A stretch of 64,000 nt of DNA from Myxococcaceae bacterium. GTDB taxonomy: Bacteria; Myxococcota; Myxococcia; Myxococcales; Myxococcaceae. Where the stretch lies: contig JAIBBQ010000001.1 in NCBI GenBank assembly GCA_019694595.1, forward strand, positions 121,270 through 185,269, given 5' to 3'. Each line of letters opens with the position of its first letter. Position 1 is the first letter of the stretch. The notes beneath the pieces were generated by a model, which was not told where the DNA came from, made no database searches, and saw only the letters and a list, made by a program, of their open reading frames with translations. Both the position numbers and the translations under genes were made by a program. Below are positions 50,382 to 59,553 of this stretch, piece after piece.

Positions 50382-51881
50382 CTAGCCCTCCAGCGCCGCG
50401 GTCGCCTCGGCGACGTCGTCGAACGGCTTCTTCTCGCCGTTCTGTTCCTGGGTGGCCTCGTGGCCCTTGCCGGCGACGAGAATGGTGTCGCCCGGCTTGG
50501 CGAGCGACGCCGCGAGGCGAATGGCGGCGCGGCGGTCGAGCTCGACGAGGTAGCCCTTCTCGCCCGACTTGGCCTTGGCGGCCCCCATGCGGCGCAGGCC
50601 GGCCTTCTCGAGCCCGGGCACGATTTCCCCCGCGATGTCGTCGGGGTCTTCGGAGCGGGGGTTGTCGCTGGTGACGATGGGCAGGTCGGCGAGCTCGCCG
50701 GCGGCCTCGCCCATCAGCGGGCGCTTGCCCTTGTCGCGGTCGCCACCGCAGCCGAAGACGACGATCAGCTTGCCCTTGGTGATGCCCCGCGCGCTCTCGA
50801 GCGCCTTGCGGAGCGCGTCGTCGGTGTGCGCGTAGTCGACCAGCGCGACGCGGCCGGTGGCCTCGACGCGCTCCATGCGGCCGGGCACCCGGCGCACGCG
50901 CATCACGCCGTCTTGCACGTCGCGGCGCGAGCAGCCGGCCGACAGCGCCATGCCGGTGGCGGCGAGGATGTTGTCGAGGTTGTGGGCGCCGATGAGCTCG
51001 CTCTTGATGGCGATGTCGCCGGCCGGCGTCTTGAGCACCGCCTTGATGCCGCTGGTGGTGAGCTCGACCTGCGTGGCCGAGAGCTCGCCGTTGCCCTGGC
51101 GCGAGAACTTCCACGCCATGCGCTTCTGCCCGCGCAGCTCGCTGTAGAGCCGGTTCGCGTAGGTGTCGTCGCCGTTCACCACGCCCACGCCGCCGGGCGA
51201 GAGCAGCTCGGTGAACAGCTTGCGCTTGGCCTGGAAGTACTTCTCCAGGTCCTGGTGGTAGTCGAGGTGGTCGCGCGAGAGGTTGGTGAAGGCCGCGGCG
51301 CGGAAGCTGAGGCCGTAGACGCGGTCCTGGTCGAGCGCGTGCGAGGACACTTCCATCACGCAGGTGTCGACGCCGGAGTCGACCATCGAGCGGAAGGTGC
51401 GGTGCAGCGAGATGGGGTCGGCGGTGGTGTGGGTGGCGTCGCGCAGCTCGCCCGCCCAGCGGTTGCCGATGGTGCCGAGCAGCCCGGTGTTGGCGCCGCT
51501 CGCCGAGCACATGGCGTCGAGCAGCCAGGCGGTGGTGGTCTTGCCGTTGGTGCCGGTGATGCCCAGCAAGGCGAGCTCGCGGGCGGGGTTCTGGAAGAAG
51601 TTCCCCGCGACCAGCGCGAGCGCCTGGCGGGCGTTGGGCACGCGGAAGACGGGGGTCTGGCCGGCGCTGACGTCCTTCTCGGTGAGCACCGCCACCGCGC
51701 CCTTGGTGACCGCGTCCTGCACGAAGGCGTTGCCGTCGGTCTTGGTGCCGGGGAGCGCGACGAAGAGGTCGCCCGGCTTCACCTGGCGCGAGTCACTGGC
51801 CACGCCGGTGACCTCGAGCTTCTGGCGCGCGCCGACCGAAGGCTCGGTGCCGATGCCGGTGAGGAGCTCGCTGAGCTTCAT
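50382..51881 (-). CDS. murE: UDP-MurNAc-dipeptide--diamino acid ligase MurE
   Basis: A 499-residue Mur ligase: P-loop GITGTNGKTTTAWLL, EVSSHALDQDRV, NLSRDHLDYH, and late in the chain SDNPRSEDP, which is the DNPR motif of meso-diaminopimelate-adding enzymes (Lys enzymes carry a different residue at the Arg). It therefore probably adds meso-DAP. The ATG at 51881 starts the normal N-terminus (MKLSELLTG); an upstream ATG in frame has no SD. A 32-base gap separates it from ftsI, with a strong hairpin just before. Confidence 0.95.
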   Translation of the reverse strand: MKLSELLTGIGTEPSVGARQKLEVTGVASDSRQVKPGDLFVALPGTKTDGNAFVQDAVTKGAVAVLTEKDVSAGQTPVFRVPNARQALALVAGNFFQNPARELALLGITGTNGKTTTAWLLDAMCSASGANTGLLGTIGNRWAGELRDATHTTADPISLHRTFRSMVDSGVDTCVMEVSSHALDQDRVYGLSFRAAAFTNLSRDHLDYHQDLEKYFQAKRKLFTELLSPGGVGVVNGDDTYANRLYSELRGQKRMAWKFSRQGNGELSATQVELTTSGIKAVLKTPAGDIAIKSELIGAHNLDNILAATGMALSAGCSRRDVQDGVMRVRRVPGRMERVEATGRVALVDYAHTDDALRKALESARGITKGKLIVVFGCGGDRDKGKRPLMGEAAGELADLPIVTSDNPRSEDPDDIAGEIVPGLEKAGLRRMGAAKAKSGEKGYLVELDRRAAIRLAASLAKPGDTILVAGKGHEATQEQNGEKKPFDDVAEATAALEG

Positions 51882-51913
51882 GGGTGTGTCTTCCCGGCCG
51901 CGACGGCGGCCCT

Positions 51914-53995
51914 TCAACGAGGATGAGCTGGCAAAGCGCTTGCCAGCTCCAGGGTGACGCGACTTCCTTCGACCACCAGGCTTCCGGGCGCTGGCGACTG
52001 GCTCGCCACCCGGCCGGAGCCGTTCACCTGCGGCACCAGTGCCGCGCCCAGCAGTGTCGAGATGGCCTCACGCCCGCCGATGCCGCGCAGGTCGGGCACC
52101 CGCACCGAGCCTTCGGCGGGCGTCTCGGAGATGGCGTCGACGCGGGCGAAGGCCTCGGCGAGCGCGGCCGACGGCTTGAGCTCGGCGGCCTTGGGTTCCG
52201 GAGCGGGCGCGGGCTTGGCGGCGTCGGCCTTGGCGGGCTTGGGGGCGTCGGCCCGGGCGACCGAGGGCGGGGTCTCGAGCTCGCGCGACGGTTTCACCGC
52301 GAGGTACGGCAGCGCGGCGGTGGCGATCTCCTTGAACGCCGGGGCGGCGACCAGGCCGCCGTACACGTCGGTCTTGGGCTCGTCGATGACCACCAGGATG
52401 ACGAGGCGCGGCGCCTCCGCGGGCACCATGCCGATGAACGACGCGATGCGCTTGTCGCTGTAGCCCTTGGCGACCGGGTCGACCTTCTGCGCGGTGCCCG
52501 TCTTGCCCGACACGCGGTACTCGTCGAGTCGGGCGCGCGGCGCGGTGCCTTCCTTCTCCACCACGCTCTCGAGCATCGCCACCGTGGTGCGCGCCGCCTG
52601 CGGCGACACCACCCGGCGCACTTCCTGGGGGTGGCCTTCGATGAGCACCACGCCGTCGGCGTCGGTGACCTTCTGCACCAGCCAGGGCCGCATCAGCACC
52701 CCGTCGTTGGCCAGCGCGCCGTAGCCGGCGGCGAGCTGCACCGCGGTGGCGGTGAGGCCCTGGCCGAAGGCCTCGGCGGCGAGCGCCACGTCGGCGCGGG
52801 GAAAGGGCACCACGCCGCGCCCTTCGCTGGGCAGGCCGAGGCCGGCGCGCTCGCCGAAGCCGAAGCGGGCGTAGGCGTCGACCAGCTTCTCGCGCCCCAG
52901 CTTCTGGGCGATCTTCGCCGCGCCGATGTTCGAGCTCACCTGGAGGATGTGCTTCACGTCGAGCGAGGCGTGCGGGTGGGTGTCGTTGATGGTGTGACGG
53001 CCGATGCGCCAGGCGCCGTTCTCGCAGTCGAAGGTGGTGGTGGGCGTCACCAGGCCTTCGTCGAGCGCGGCGGCGACCACGAAGGCCTTGAAGGTGGAGC
53101 CCGGCTCGAAGGCGTCGGTCACCGCGCGGTCGCGGAAGGCGTCCTTCGGGGCGCCCTGCGGCGCGTTGGGGTTGAAGCGCGGCGCGCTGGCGATGGCGAG
53201 CAGCTCGCCGGTCCTGGGGTCGAGCACCACCGCGGTGCCGGCGGCGGCGCGCGCGTCTTCCACCGCCTTGGTGAGCGCCTTCTCGGCGAGGTACTGCAGG
53301 TGCCGGTCGAGCGTGAGGCTGATGGACGCGCCGTGGCGGGCGAGGTCTTCCTCGCGGCCCTCGGTGAACAGCTTGCGGCCCTTGGCGTCGCGCACGCTGG
53401 ACCGGGTGGCGACCTCGCCGGACAGCTCGTCCTCGAAGGCGAGCTCGAGCCCGTCGAGCCCCTTGCCTTCGGTGCCCACCAGGCCGAGCACCTGCGCGGC
53501 GAGCTCGCGCTGCGGGTAGAAGCGCTTGGGCTCGCGGGTGAAGCCGACCCCGGGCAGATCGAGCGCCTTCACCTTCTGCACTTCCAGCGGAGTCACCTGC
53601 CGCTTCACCCAGGCGAAGCGTTTGCCCTTCTCGAGCCGCTCCAGCAGGTCCTGGGTGTCGATGCCCAGCTCCTTGGCGAGCGCGCGCGCGGCGGGCAGCG
53701 GCTCGGGGAGCAGCGACGGGTCGACCCACACCGAGTCGACTTCCACGCTCTGGGCGAGCGGCACGCCGCGGCGGTCGACGATGTCGCCGCGCCGCGCGGG
53801 GATCTCGAGCTCGCGCAGGTACTGGTCCTGCGCCAGGCTGGTGAGCTTCTGCCGCTCGCGCACCTGCAGCTGCATCGCGCGGCCGAAGACGCCGAGCAGC
53901 AGCGCGAGGAAGACCAGCCCCAGGAAACGCACCCGCACCGAGAGCCACCGGCCCGGGTTGTTCGCCTTCGCGTGCTTCAGGTCTCGCAGGGCCAC
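51914..53995 (-). CDS. ftsI: Septal transpeptidase FtsI (PBP3) with C-terminal PASTA domain
   Basis: A 693-residue class B PBP: one membrane helix (about 22-42), a pedestal domain, and a transpeptidase domain with S300-T-F-K303 (acylated serine), S354-S-N356 and K498-T-G500. After a long Ala/Pro/Lys-rich linker (575-620) the last 70 residues form a PASTA domain (VRVPDLRGIGGREAISTLL, QSPAPGSLVVEGS). PASTA on the division PBP is common in Gram-positives and some deltaproteobacterial lineages but absent in E. coli PBP3. It crosslinks septal peptidoglycan with FtsW. GTG start; a hairpin lies in its last codons. Confidence 0.95.
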   Translation of the reverse strand: MALRDLKHAKANNPGRWLSVRVRFLGLVFLALLLGVFGRAMQLQVRERQKLTSLAQDQYLRELEIPARRGDIVDRRGVPLAQSVEVDSVWVDPSLLPEPLPAARALAKELGIDTQDLLERLEKGKRFAWVKRQVTPLEVQKVKALDLPGVGFTREPKRFYPQRELAAQVLGLVGTEGKGLDGLELAFEDELSGEVATRSSVRDAKGRKLFTEGREEDLARHGASISLTLDRHLQYLAEKALTKAVEDARAAAGTAVVLDPRTGELLAIASAPRFNPNAPQGAPKDAFRDRAVTDAFEPGSTFKAFVVAAALDEGLVTPTTTFDCENGAWRIGRHTINDTHPHASLDVKHILQVSSNIGAAKIAQKLGREKLVDAYARFGFGERAGLGLPSEGRGVVPFPRADVALAAEAFGQGLTATAVQLAAGYGALANDGVLMRPWLVQKVTDADGVVLIEGHPQEVRRVVSPQAARTTVAMLESVVEKEGTAPRARLDEYRVSGKTGTAQKVDPVAKGYSDKRIASFIGMVPAEAPRLVILVVIDEPKTDVYGGLVAAPAFKEIATAALPYLAVKPSRELETPPSVARADAPKPAKADAAKPAPAPEPKAAELKPSAALAEAFARVDAISETPAEGSVRVPDLRGIGGREAISTLLGAALVPQVNGSGRVASQSPAPGSLVVEGSRVTLELASALPAHPR
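51925..51949. promoter_or_regulatory. Perfect 10-bp inverted repeat in the last codons of ftsI
   Basis: GAGCTGGCAA (51925-51934) and TTGCCAGCTC (51940-51949) are exact inverted copies around a five-base loop, 9 bases inside the ftsI stop and about 45 bases before the murE start. It encodes ordinary codons but would fold as a very stable mRNA hairpin. No T-run follows, so it may mark RNA processing or partial polarity. Confidence 0.45.
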
Positions 53996-54011
53996 GGTGG
54001 GGTCGGCGCTC

Positions 54012-54322
54012 CTACTTCTTCAGGTGAACGATGGCCCCGGGCTTGGGCGCGTCGAGCCCCAGCTCGGCGCGGGCGAGCGATTCCAGCCGCGCGGGCGACT
54101 TCATGGTGGCCAGCTCGAGCTTCAGGCGATCGCGGTCGCGCTCCAGGGTGGCGTTTTCCTGGTCGAGCCGCGACAGCTCGTAGCCGACCTTCACCACCAG
54201 CACGCGCGAGGTGACGTGCACGATGCCCACCCCGGCGAAGAGCATCACCAGGAGCGCCGCGGGCAGCAGCTCGAGGAGAATGACCGAGAAGGACACGCCC
54301 CGCTTCGATTCCACCAGCACGC

Positions 54323-54326
<4 letters not shown>
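54012..54326 (-). CDS. ftsL: Cell division protein FtsL
   Basis: A 104-residue bitopic protein: short cytoplasmic lead, one membrane helix (about 14-37, ILLELLPAALLVMLFAGVGIVHV), then a leucine-rich coiled coil (about 42-80, VGYELSRLDQENATLERDRD) and a short C-terminus. Size, topology and the position between rsmH and ftsI identify it. FtsL pairs with FtsB/DivIC and FtsQ and activates FtsWI. The start overlaps the rsmH stop (ATGA), and 16 bases separate it from ftsI. Confidence 0.88.
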
Positions 54327-55231
<905 letters not shown>

Positions 55232-55233
55232 GC

Positions 55234-55608
55234 TCAGGCGCTCTGCGCCAGGAAGAGGCCGCCGTCGAAGGCCTTGGCGGCATCCTGCGGCAGGGCGAAG
55301 TAGTCGAACGCGTCGTGCGCGCCCGCGGAACGGAAGATGGCGTAGAGGTACGGCGAGAGGCCGGCGATCTTGAGGTCGCCGCCGGCACGGCGCAGCAGCT
55401 CGGCGCGGGCGATGAGCGGCCGCACCAGCCGGTAGTCGAGGTGGCCGACGTCGGTGAAGTCGAGCACCACCCGCACCACCCCGCGGTGCACCAGCTTGAA
55501 GAGCTGCTGGGCGACGTCGATGAACTCGTCCTGGCCGATCTCGCCTTCGAGCGCGAGGGTCATCACCCGGGTGGTGGGAGCGACCTGGTGGGTGGGCAGC
55601 GCGGGCAT
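55234..55608 (-). CDS. STAS domain protein inside the dcw cluster
   Basis: A 124-residue single STAS domain (VMTLALEGEIGQDEFIDVAQ, then VRVVLDFTDVGHLDYRLVRP). The usual phosphorylated serine of anti-sigma-antagonists (DSSG) is replaced: D58 is kept but Y59 takes the Ser place, so regulation by a SpoIIAB-type kinase is unlikely. Residues 71-110 complete the fold. It lies between mraZ (44 bases) and rsmH (2 bases), where no STAS gene is normally found. It may be a structural partner or an orphan regulator; its partner is not visible here. Confidence 0.8.
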   Translation of the reverse strand: MPALPTHQVAPTTRVMTLALEGEIGQDEFIDVAQQLFKLVHRGVVRVVLDFTDVGHLDYRLVRPLIARAELLRRAGGDLKIAGLSPYLYAIFRSAGAHDAFDYFALPQDAAKAFDGGLFLAQSA

Positions 55609-55652
55609 GGGGGGAAGCTCTCCGGGAGCGGGTGGAAGGGTTGGCGAAAGGA

Positions 55653-56105
55653 TCAGGACTGGCGCAGTTCCATGAGCACGCGCTGGACGTCGGCGCTCTG
55701 GGCCTCGGTGCGGGCGTCGGCCTGGGCCTTGTCCCAGCCGGCGCGCGACCACAGCTCGATGACGGTGACCATGCCGGCCCAGATGACGTCTTTCTCGAGC
55801 TGGGCGTGGGCGCGCAGCGACGGCGGCACCAGCACGCGGCCGAGCTTGTCGAGCGGGCATTCCTGGGCGGGGGCGACGTAGAGGCGCATCAGCTGCTTGA
55901 CGCCGGGCTCCATGGGGCTGCGGCGGGCGAGCGCGGTCTCCAGCGCTTCCCACTCGCGCACCGGGTAGGCGTGCAGGCAGGCGTCGAGCGCGGTGGTGAC
56001 GATGAGGCGCTCGTCGTACGCGCCGACGAGCGTCTCGCGCAGCCGAGCCGGGAAGCTCGTGCGCCCCTTGCCGTCGATCTGATGCTCGAAAACGCCCCGG
56101 AACAC
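55653..56105 (-). CDS. mraZ: Transcriptional regulator MraZ
   Basis: A 150-residue protein of two SpoVT/AbrB-like units: N-terminal [24 protein letters not shown] and the second [19 protein letters not shown]. The conserved R in both (DxKGR) is the DNA-binding element. MraZ represses its own dcw operon by binding short direct repeats upstream. It starts at GTG, which gives the standard N-terminus. Candidate boxes GTGG[C/T/A] lie at 56163-56167, 56153-56157 and 56112-56116. It is the first gene of the long operon. Confidence 0.95.
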   Translation of the reverse strand: MFRGVFEHQIDGKGRTSFPARLRETLVGAYDERLIVTTALDACLHAYPVREWEALETALARRSPMEPGVKQLMRLYVAPAQECPLDKLGRVLVPPSLRAHAQLEKDVIWAGMVTVIELWSRAGWDKAQADARTEAQSADVQRVLMELRQS

Positions 56106-56241
56106 CTGCGCTCCACTTCGAGTGCCGTGCGGTGCACTCTGATCCGCGGATTACCACTTCTTGCCACGCGCAACATACCTGTGATCGACCTCCGATCAAG
56201 AATTGCGCGGATTTCTCGGGGTGCGGCGCCGTTGACGCAGT
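56106..56241 (-). promoter_or_regulatory. mraZ/dcw control region
   Basis: On the minus strand TTGATC (56199-56194) and TATGTT (56177-56172) are spaced by 16 and form a plausible promoter, giving a leader of about 60 bases. The palindrome TGATCG-ACCTC-CGATCA (56182-56198) overlaps the -35. Downstream are three GTGG boxes, two of them exactly 10 bases apart (56167 and 56157), the spacing known for MraZ boxes, and the inverted repeat GAGTGC...GCACTC (56120-56139). Confidence 0.5.
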
Positions 56242-57042
56242 GTGTCGTTGCAGATCGGGGAGCACTTTCTTGCCCCTGATCTCCAAGGGTTCGACGCCGC
56301 CGCCAACCGCGCTACGGTTCGAAGTGGCGTGGCTCCTCCGAACCCAGTGCGGTTGCGCGTGCAGTACAACAGCGCGCAGGGGCTCCTGGCGGAGTTCACC
56401 CGGAGCATCGGCCACGGCAGCGTGTCGATCGCCAGCAAGAAGTCGGTGCCGGTGGGCACGCGGTTCGTCTTCGAGATGACCGCCAAGGGCTCGAGCGACG
56501 TGGTGGAGGTGCTGGGCGAGGTCAAGTCGGTGAAGACCTCGAAGAAGGGCACCCACCTGCTCACGGTGGTCTACGAGGTGCCCGACAACCGGGAGAGCCT
56601 CGACGGCATCCTGCAGAAGATCTTCGACTCCCAGAAGTTCGAGAAGGTGCGCAAGCACGCGCGCATTCCGCTCACCATCGCGGGCAAGGAAGAGAAGGCC
56701 GGCGCGCCGCCGTACCTGGTGCGCGACCTCTCGCTCGGCGGCCTGGGGGTGGAGATCGACGGGCCGGTGCTGCCGCCGTGGGTGCGCCCCGGTGAGCCGT
56801 TCCTGCTCGAGCTCGAAGTGTCGATCGGCGTGATGATGCTGCACGGCGAGGTGGTGTGGGCGGCGGGCCCCAAGAAGTCGCAGGCCGGCACGCTGAGCCC
56901 GAGCTTCGGGGTGCAGTTCGGCAAGCTGCGCGCCGACACCGTCGAGCGGCTCAAGCACATCTTGATGCTGCGAGCGCTGCCGCCACCGCCGTGGAAGTCT
57001 CGGGTGAGCTTCGGCCGCGAAGCCGTCTCGCGCATGCCGTGA
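56242..57042 (+). CDS. Tandem PilZ-type domain protein
   Basis: A 266-residue protein with two PilZ-like domains. The first (about 35-125) begins VRLRVQYNSAQGLL and lacks the RxxxR motif. The second (about 135-245) has RKHAR (RxxxR) and RDLSLGGLGVEI (DxSxxG), so only this half should bind c-di-GMP, as in YcgR-like proteins with a degenerate front domain. The GTG start at 56242 is uncertain; it lies close to the divergent mraZ promoter, and a GTG at 56350 would fit the first strand as well. It is divergent from the dcw cluster. Confidence 0.7.
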   Translation: MSLQIGEHFLAPDLQGFDAAANRATVRSGVAPPNPVRLRVQYNSAQGLLAEFTRSIGHGSVSIASKKSVPVGTRFVFEMTAKGSSDVVEVLGEVKSVKTSKKGTHLLTVVYEVPDNRESLDGILQKIFDSQKFEKVRKHARIPLTIAGKEEKAGAPPYLVRDLSLGGLGVEIDGPVLPPWVRPGEPFLLELEVSIGVMMLHGEVVWAAGPKKSQAGTLSPSFGVQFGKLRADTVERLKHILMLRALPPPPWKSRVSFGREAVSRMP

Positions 57043-57071
57043 CCGCGGCTGTGGCATAGAGAGCGCTGCCC

Positions 57072-58445
57072 ATGCCGTCGGTCGCCGCCACCACGTTCCT
57101 GAGTTCCGCCCTCACCCCGGCCGACTGGCGCCAGTTCCGCGCCGCGGATCCGCAGGGCGCGGTGCGCTGGGCCGCGGCCTTCGCTGCCCAGAACGGGCTG
57201 TCCGTCGCCGGGCTCGAGCGCCTGCGCGGGGCGCGCGACACCGACACCTTCGCTGCACAGTCGACACAGCAGCTCTTCGCGACGGTGGAGAACGCGCTCT
57301 CGCTCGGCGCCACCCAGGAAGCGCGGGCGGCCACGCTGGGGTGGAACGCGCAGGTCCCGCTGCAGCCCCCCGCGCTCACCGGCACGCTGCGCATGAGCGG
57401 CGAGCAGGTGCTCCTGGAGACGCCCTCGGCCACGCTGCAGGTGGTGAACACCGGGGACAGCGTCTGGGGCACCGACGCCTCGGCCTTCCTCGGGCAGGTG
57501 GTGACCCTCAAGGGCTGGCCGGACGCGGCGGGCCGCCTGGTGGCGGAAGAATTCGCCCCCGGCTCCAGCCCCGACTTCCTCAACGGCCGCGTGCAGCTCG
57601 ACGCGGGCGGCGCGGTGGGCATCCGCGTCAGCCCGGAGAAGTGGGTCGCGCTGACCGACCCTGCCCTCGCCGCCGCGCTCCGACCGGTGGTGGGCTCGGG
57701 CGTCATCCTCCCGGGGCCGGTGGAGCGCGTGGGCGACGGCCTTCGCTTCACCGGCCGGCCCGCCGACTACTACCTGCTCACCGCGCTCGACCACGTGACG
57801 GGGCCGGGGCGCTTCGGCGCCAAGGTGGCGCACGCAGCCGACGAGCTCGACCTGCGCGGCCCGGCGGACAGCCGCACCGACCTGCTCGACGCCCGCCGCT
57901 ACGTCTACGGCCACTTCGCCGGAGGGCTCACGTTCGACGCGGCGTGGGTGGGGCCGCCGTGCTGGGCCGCGGTGTGGGAACAGCCGGTCGCCACGCCGCT
58001 GCGCTCGGTCGAGGCGGCCGCGCGCTGGACCTCGAGCGACCCCGCCCCCGAGGCGAGCTTCGCGCCGGCCGGGCCCCCTGCCCCGCCGCCACGCGTGTAC
58101 GCCGACGGCGCGCTTCTGCGCGAGGCCTCGGGCAGCAAGGTCTACCTCATCGTCGGTGGCGCGAAGCTCCACGTGCCCGACCCGCAGCAGTTCGAGGCGA
58201 TGAAGCTCGACTGGAACGCGATCCGCGTGGTGAAGGATCGCTCGCTCGGCACCGTGCCCGACGTGCCCGCCGAAGGCACGCTGGTGAAGGAGCTCGGCAC
58301 CGACACCGCGTACCTCGTCGACGGCGGGCAGAAGCGGCCGTTCTCGTCGCCGGAACGCGTCGCCGCGCTGGGCCACACCCTGGCGGAGATCCAGGTCGCG
58401 CCCGACGGGAGCCTCGCCACCCTGCCGACGGGCGCGCCCGCCTAG
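57072..58445 (+). CDS. Protein with C-terminal tandem beta repeats, unknown function
   Basis: A 457-residue protein without a signal peptide. Residues 1-100 are helical; 100-310 look like a beta-rich domain of no known family. The last 110 residues contain two copies of a roughly 48-residue unit (GSKVYLIVGGAKLHVPDP... and DTAYLVDGGQKRPFSSPE...), each ending in SL-x-T-V/L-P. Similar YLI-x-G-x-K-R/H units occur in cell-surface proteins of several phyla; their role is not known. A -10-like CATAGAG lies 11 bases before the ATG. It abuts the convergent CHAP gene with no spacer. Confidence 0.6.
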   Translation: MPSVAATTFLSSALTPADWRQFRAADPQGAVRWAAAFAAQNGLSVAGLERLRGARDTDTFAAQSTQQLFATVENALSLGATQEARAATLGWNAQVPLQPPALTGTLRMSGEQVLLETPSATLQVVNTGDSVWGTDASAFLGQVVTLKGWPDAAGRLVAEEFAPGSSPDFLNGRVQLDAGGAVGIRVSPEKWVALTDPALAAALRPVVGSGVILPGPVERVGDGLRFTGRPADYYLLTALDHVTGPGRFGAKVAHAADELDLRGPADSRTDLLDARRYVYGHFAGGLTFDAAWVGPPCWAAVWEQPVATPLRSVEAAARWTSSDPAPEASFAPAGPPAPPPRVYADGALLREASGSKVYLIVGGAKLHVPDPQQFEAMKLDWNAIRVVKDRSLGTVPDVPAEGTLVKELGTDTAYLVDGGQKRPFSSPERVAALGHTLAEIQVAPDGSLATLPTGAPA

Positions 58446-59432
58446 CTAGCTCGGGTTGCCGAAGCCGAGCACGGTGTCGTAGCCGCGCGTCTTTTCCCAC
58501 ACGCCCTGCTGGCCGCCCGGCCCCGAGGTGTTGCCTTCGAGGGTGGTGAGCGTGCCGTTGGCGTTCACCGACTTCACGAACCCCACGTGGTCGGCCTGGC
58601 CGTCGTGGTCCCAGTCGAAGAGCACGATGTCGCCGGCCTGGGGGTTGGTCTTGCCCTTCCAGTCGCCGCTGCGCACCAGCTTGTTGACGATCGACGGGCA
58701 CCAGCCGTCGTTCATCGCCCCGCCGGACTGGTTGATGACCCAGGACACGAAGTCGGCGCAGTACGCTTCCTGGCCGCGGCCGAAGGCGCTCGGGTACTTG
58801 CGCACGTCGCCGTCGTTGTTGTTGGTGGCCTCGGTGGTGCCCACCTCGCCCTGCGCCACCTCGAGGATGCGGGCGCGGAAGTCGGCGTCGGCCGACGGGC
58901 GCACGCTCACCGGCTTCGCGGCCGCCACGAAGGAGCTGCCCGACAGCGCGGCCATCGTCTCCGGGCCCGCCACCCCGTCGGCCTCGAGCCCGCTCGCGCG
59001 CTGGAAGCGCACCACCGCGCCGCGGGTCATCGGGCCGAAGTCGCCGTCGATGGGCCCGGGGTCGAAGCCCGCGCCGGCGAGCGCGCGCTGGAGCGACTCG
59101 ACCTCGGGGCCCTGGGCCCCCTGGCTCAGCGGGCCCGCCTCGACCGCGGCGGTGGATTCCAGCGGGGCGGGCGCCTCGGGCGCAGCGCTCGCCTCGGGCG
59201 CGCCCGCGCCGTCGAGCGCCGCCCAGGTCAGCGGCCCGACGATGCCGTCGACGGTGAGGCCGTTCGCTTCCTGGAAGGCGCGCACCGCGGCGCGCGTCAT
59301 CGGCCCGAACTGGCCGTCGACCGGGCCAGGGTCGAAGCCCGCGTCGGCGAGCTTCTGCTGCAGCTCCGAGACCTCGGGGCCCCTGGAGCCCGTCCGATCC
59401 CACCGCGTCTGAGAGACCTGCGAGATGACCAT
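58446..59432 (-). CDS. Peptidoglycan-binding and CHAP domain endopeptidase
   Basis: A 328-residue protein with two PG_binding_1 repeats (about 18-75 and 105-160, each with GFDPGPxDGxFGPMTR and a VxGxxTxxAL end) and a CHAP amidase/endopeptidase domain (about 190-328). The catalytic Cys is in YCADFVSWV and the His in DHVGFV. The PG-binding part targets cell wall and the CHAP part cuts peptide bonds. No signal peptide or membrane helix is visible, so export must use another route or release needs lysis. The myxobacterial setting suggests prey lysis, but a phage-derived endolysin is possible. Confidence 0.85.
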   Translation of the reverse strand: MVISQVSQTRWDRTGSRGPEVSELQQKLADAGFDPGPVDGQFGPMTRAAVRAFQEANGLTVDGIVGPLTWAALDGAGAPEASAAPEAPAPLESTAAVEAGPLSQGAQGPEVESLQRALAGAGFDPGPIDGDFGPMTRGAVVRFQRASGLEADGVAGPETMAALSGSSFVAAAKPVSVRPSADADFRARILEVAQGEVGTTEATNNNDGDVRKYPSAFGRGQEAYCADFVSWVINQSGGAMNDGWCPSIVNKLVRSGDWKGKTNPQAGDIVLFDWDHDGQADHVGFVKSVNANGTLTTLEGNTSGPGGQQGVWEKTRGYDTVLGFGNPS

Positions 59433-59485
59433 GGCGTCGCTCCCTTGCAGGAGTTGTCGCCTGACCCTTCGCGCGCGGCCCCACC

Positions 59486-59534
59486 CCGCGGTGTCAGCTC
59501 GGTTTCACTGGTGTAGCCCTGCTCCGCAGTGTCA
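59486..59534. repeat. Direct repeat upstream of CHAP endopeptidase gene
   Basis: CCGCGGTGTCA (59486-59496) and CCGCAGTGTCA (59524-59534) are direct copies differing at one base, 38 bases apart, within the 121-base gap before the CHAP gene. TGTCAC...GTGACA adds an inverted repeat beside the second copy. They may be regulator sites. Confidence 0.35.
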
Positions 59535-59553
59535 CGCGGGAGGTGACAGCCGG

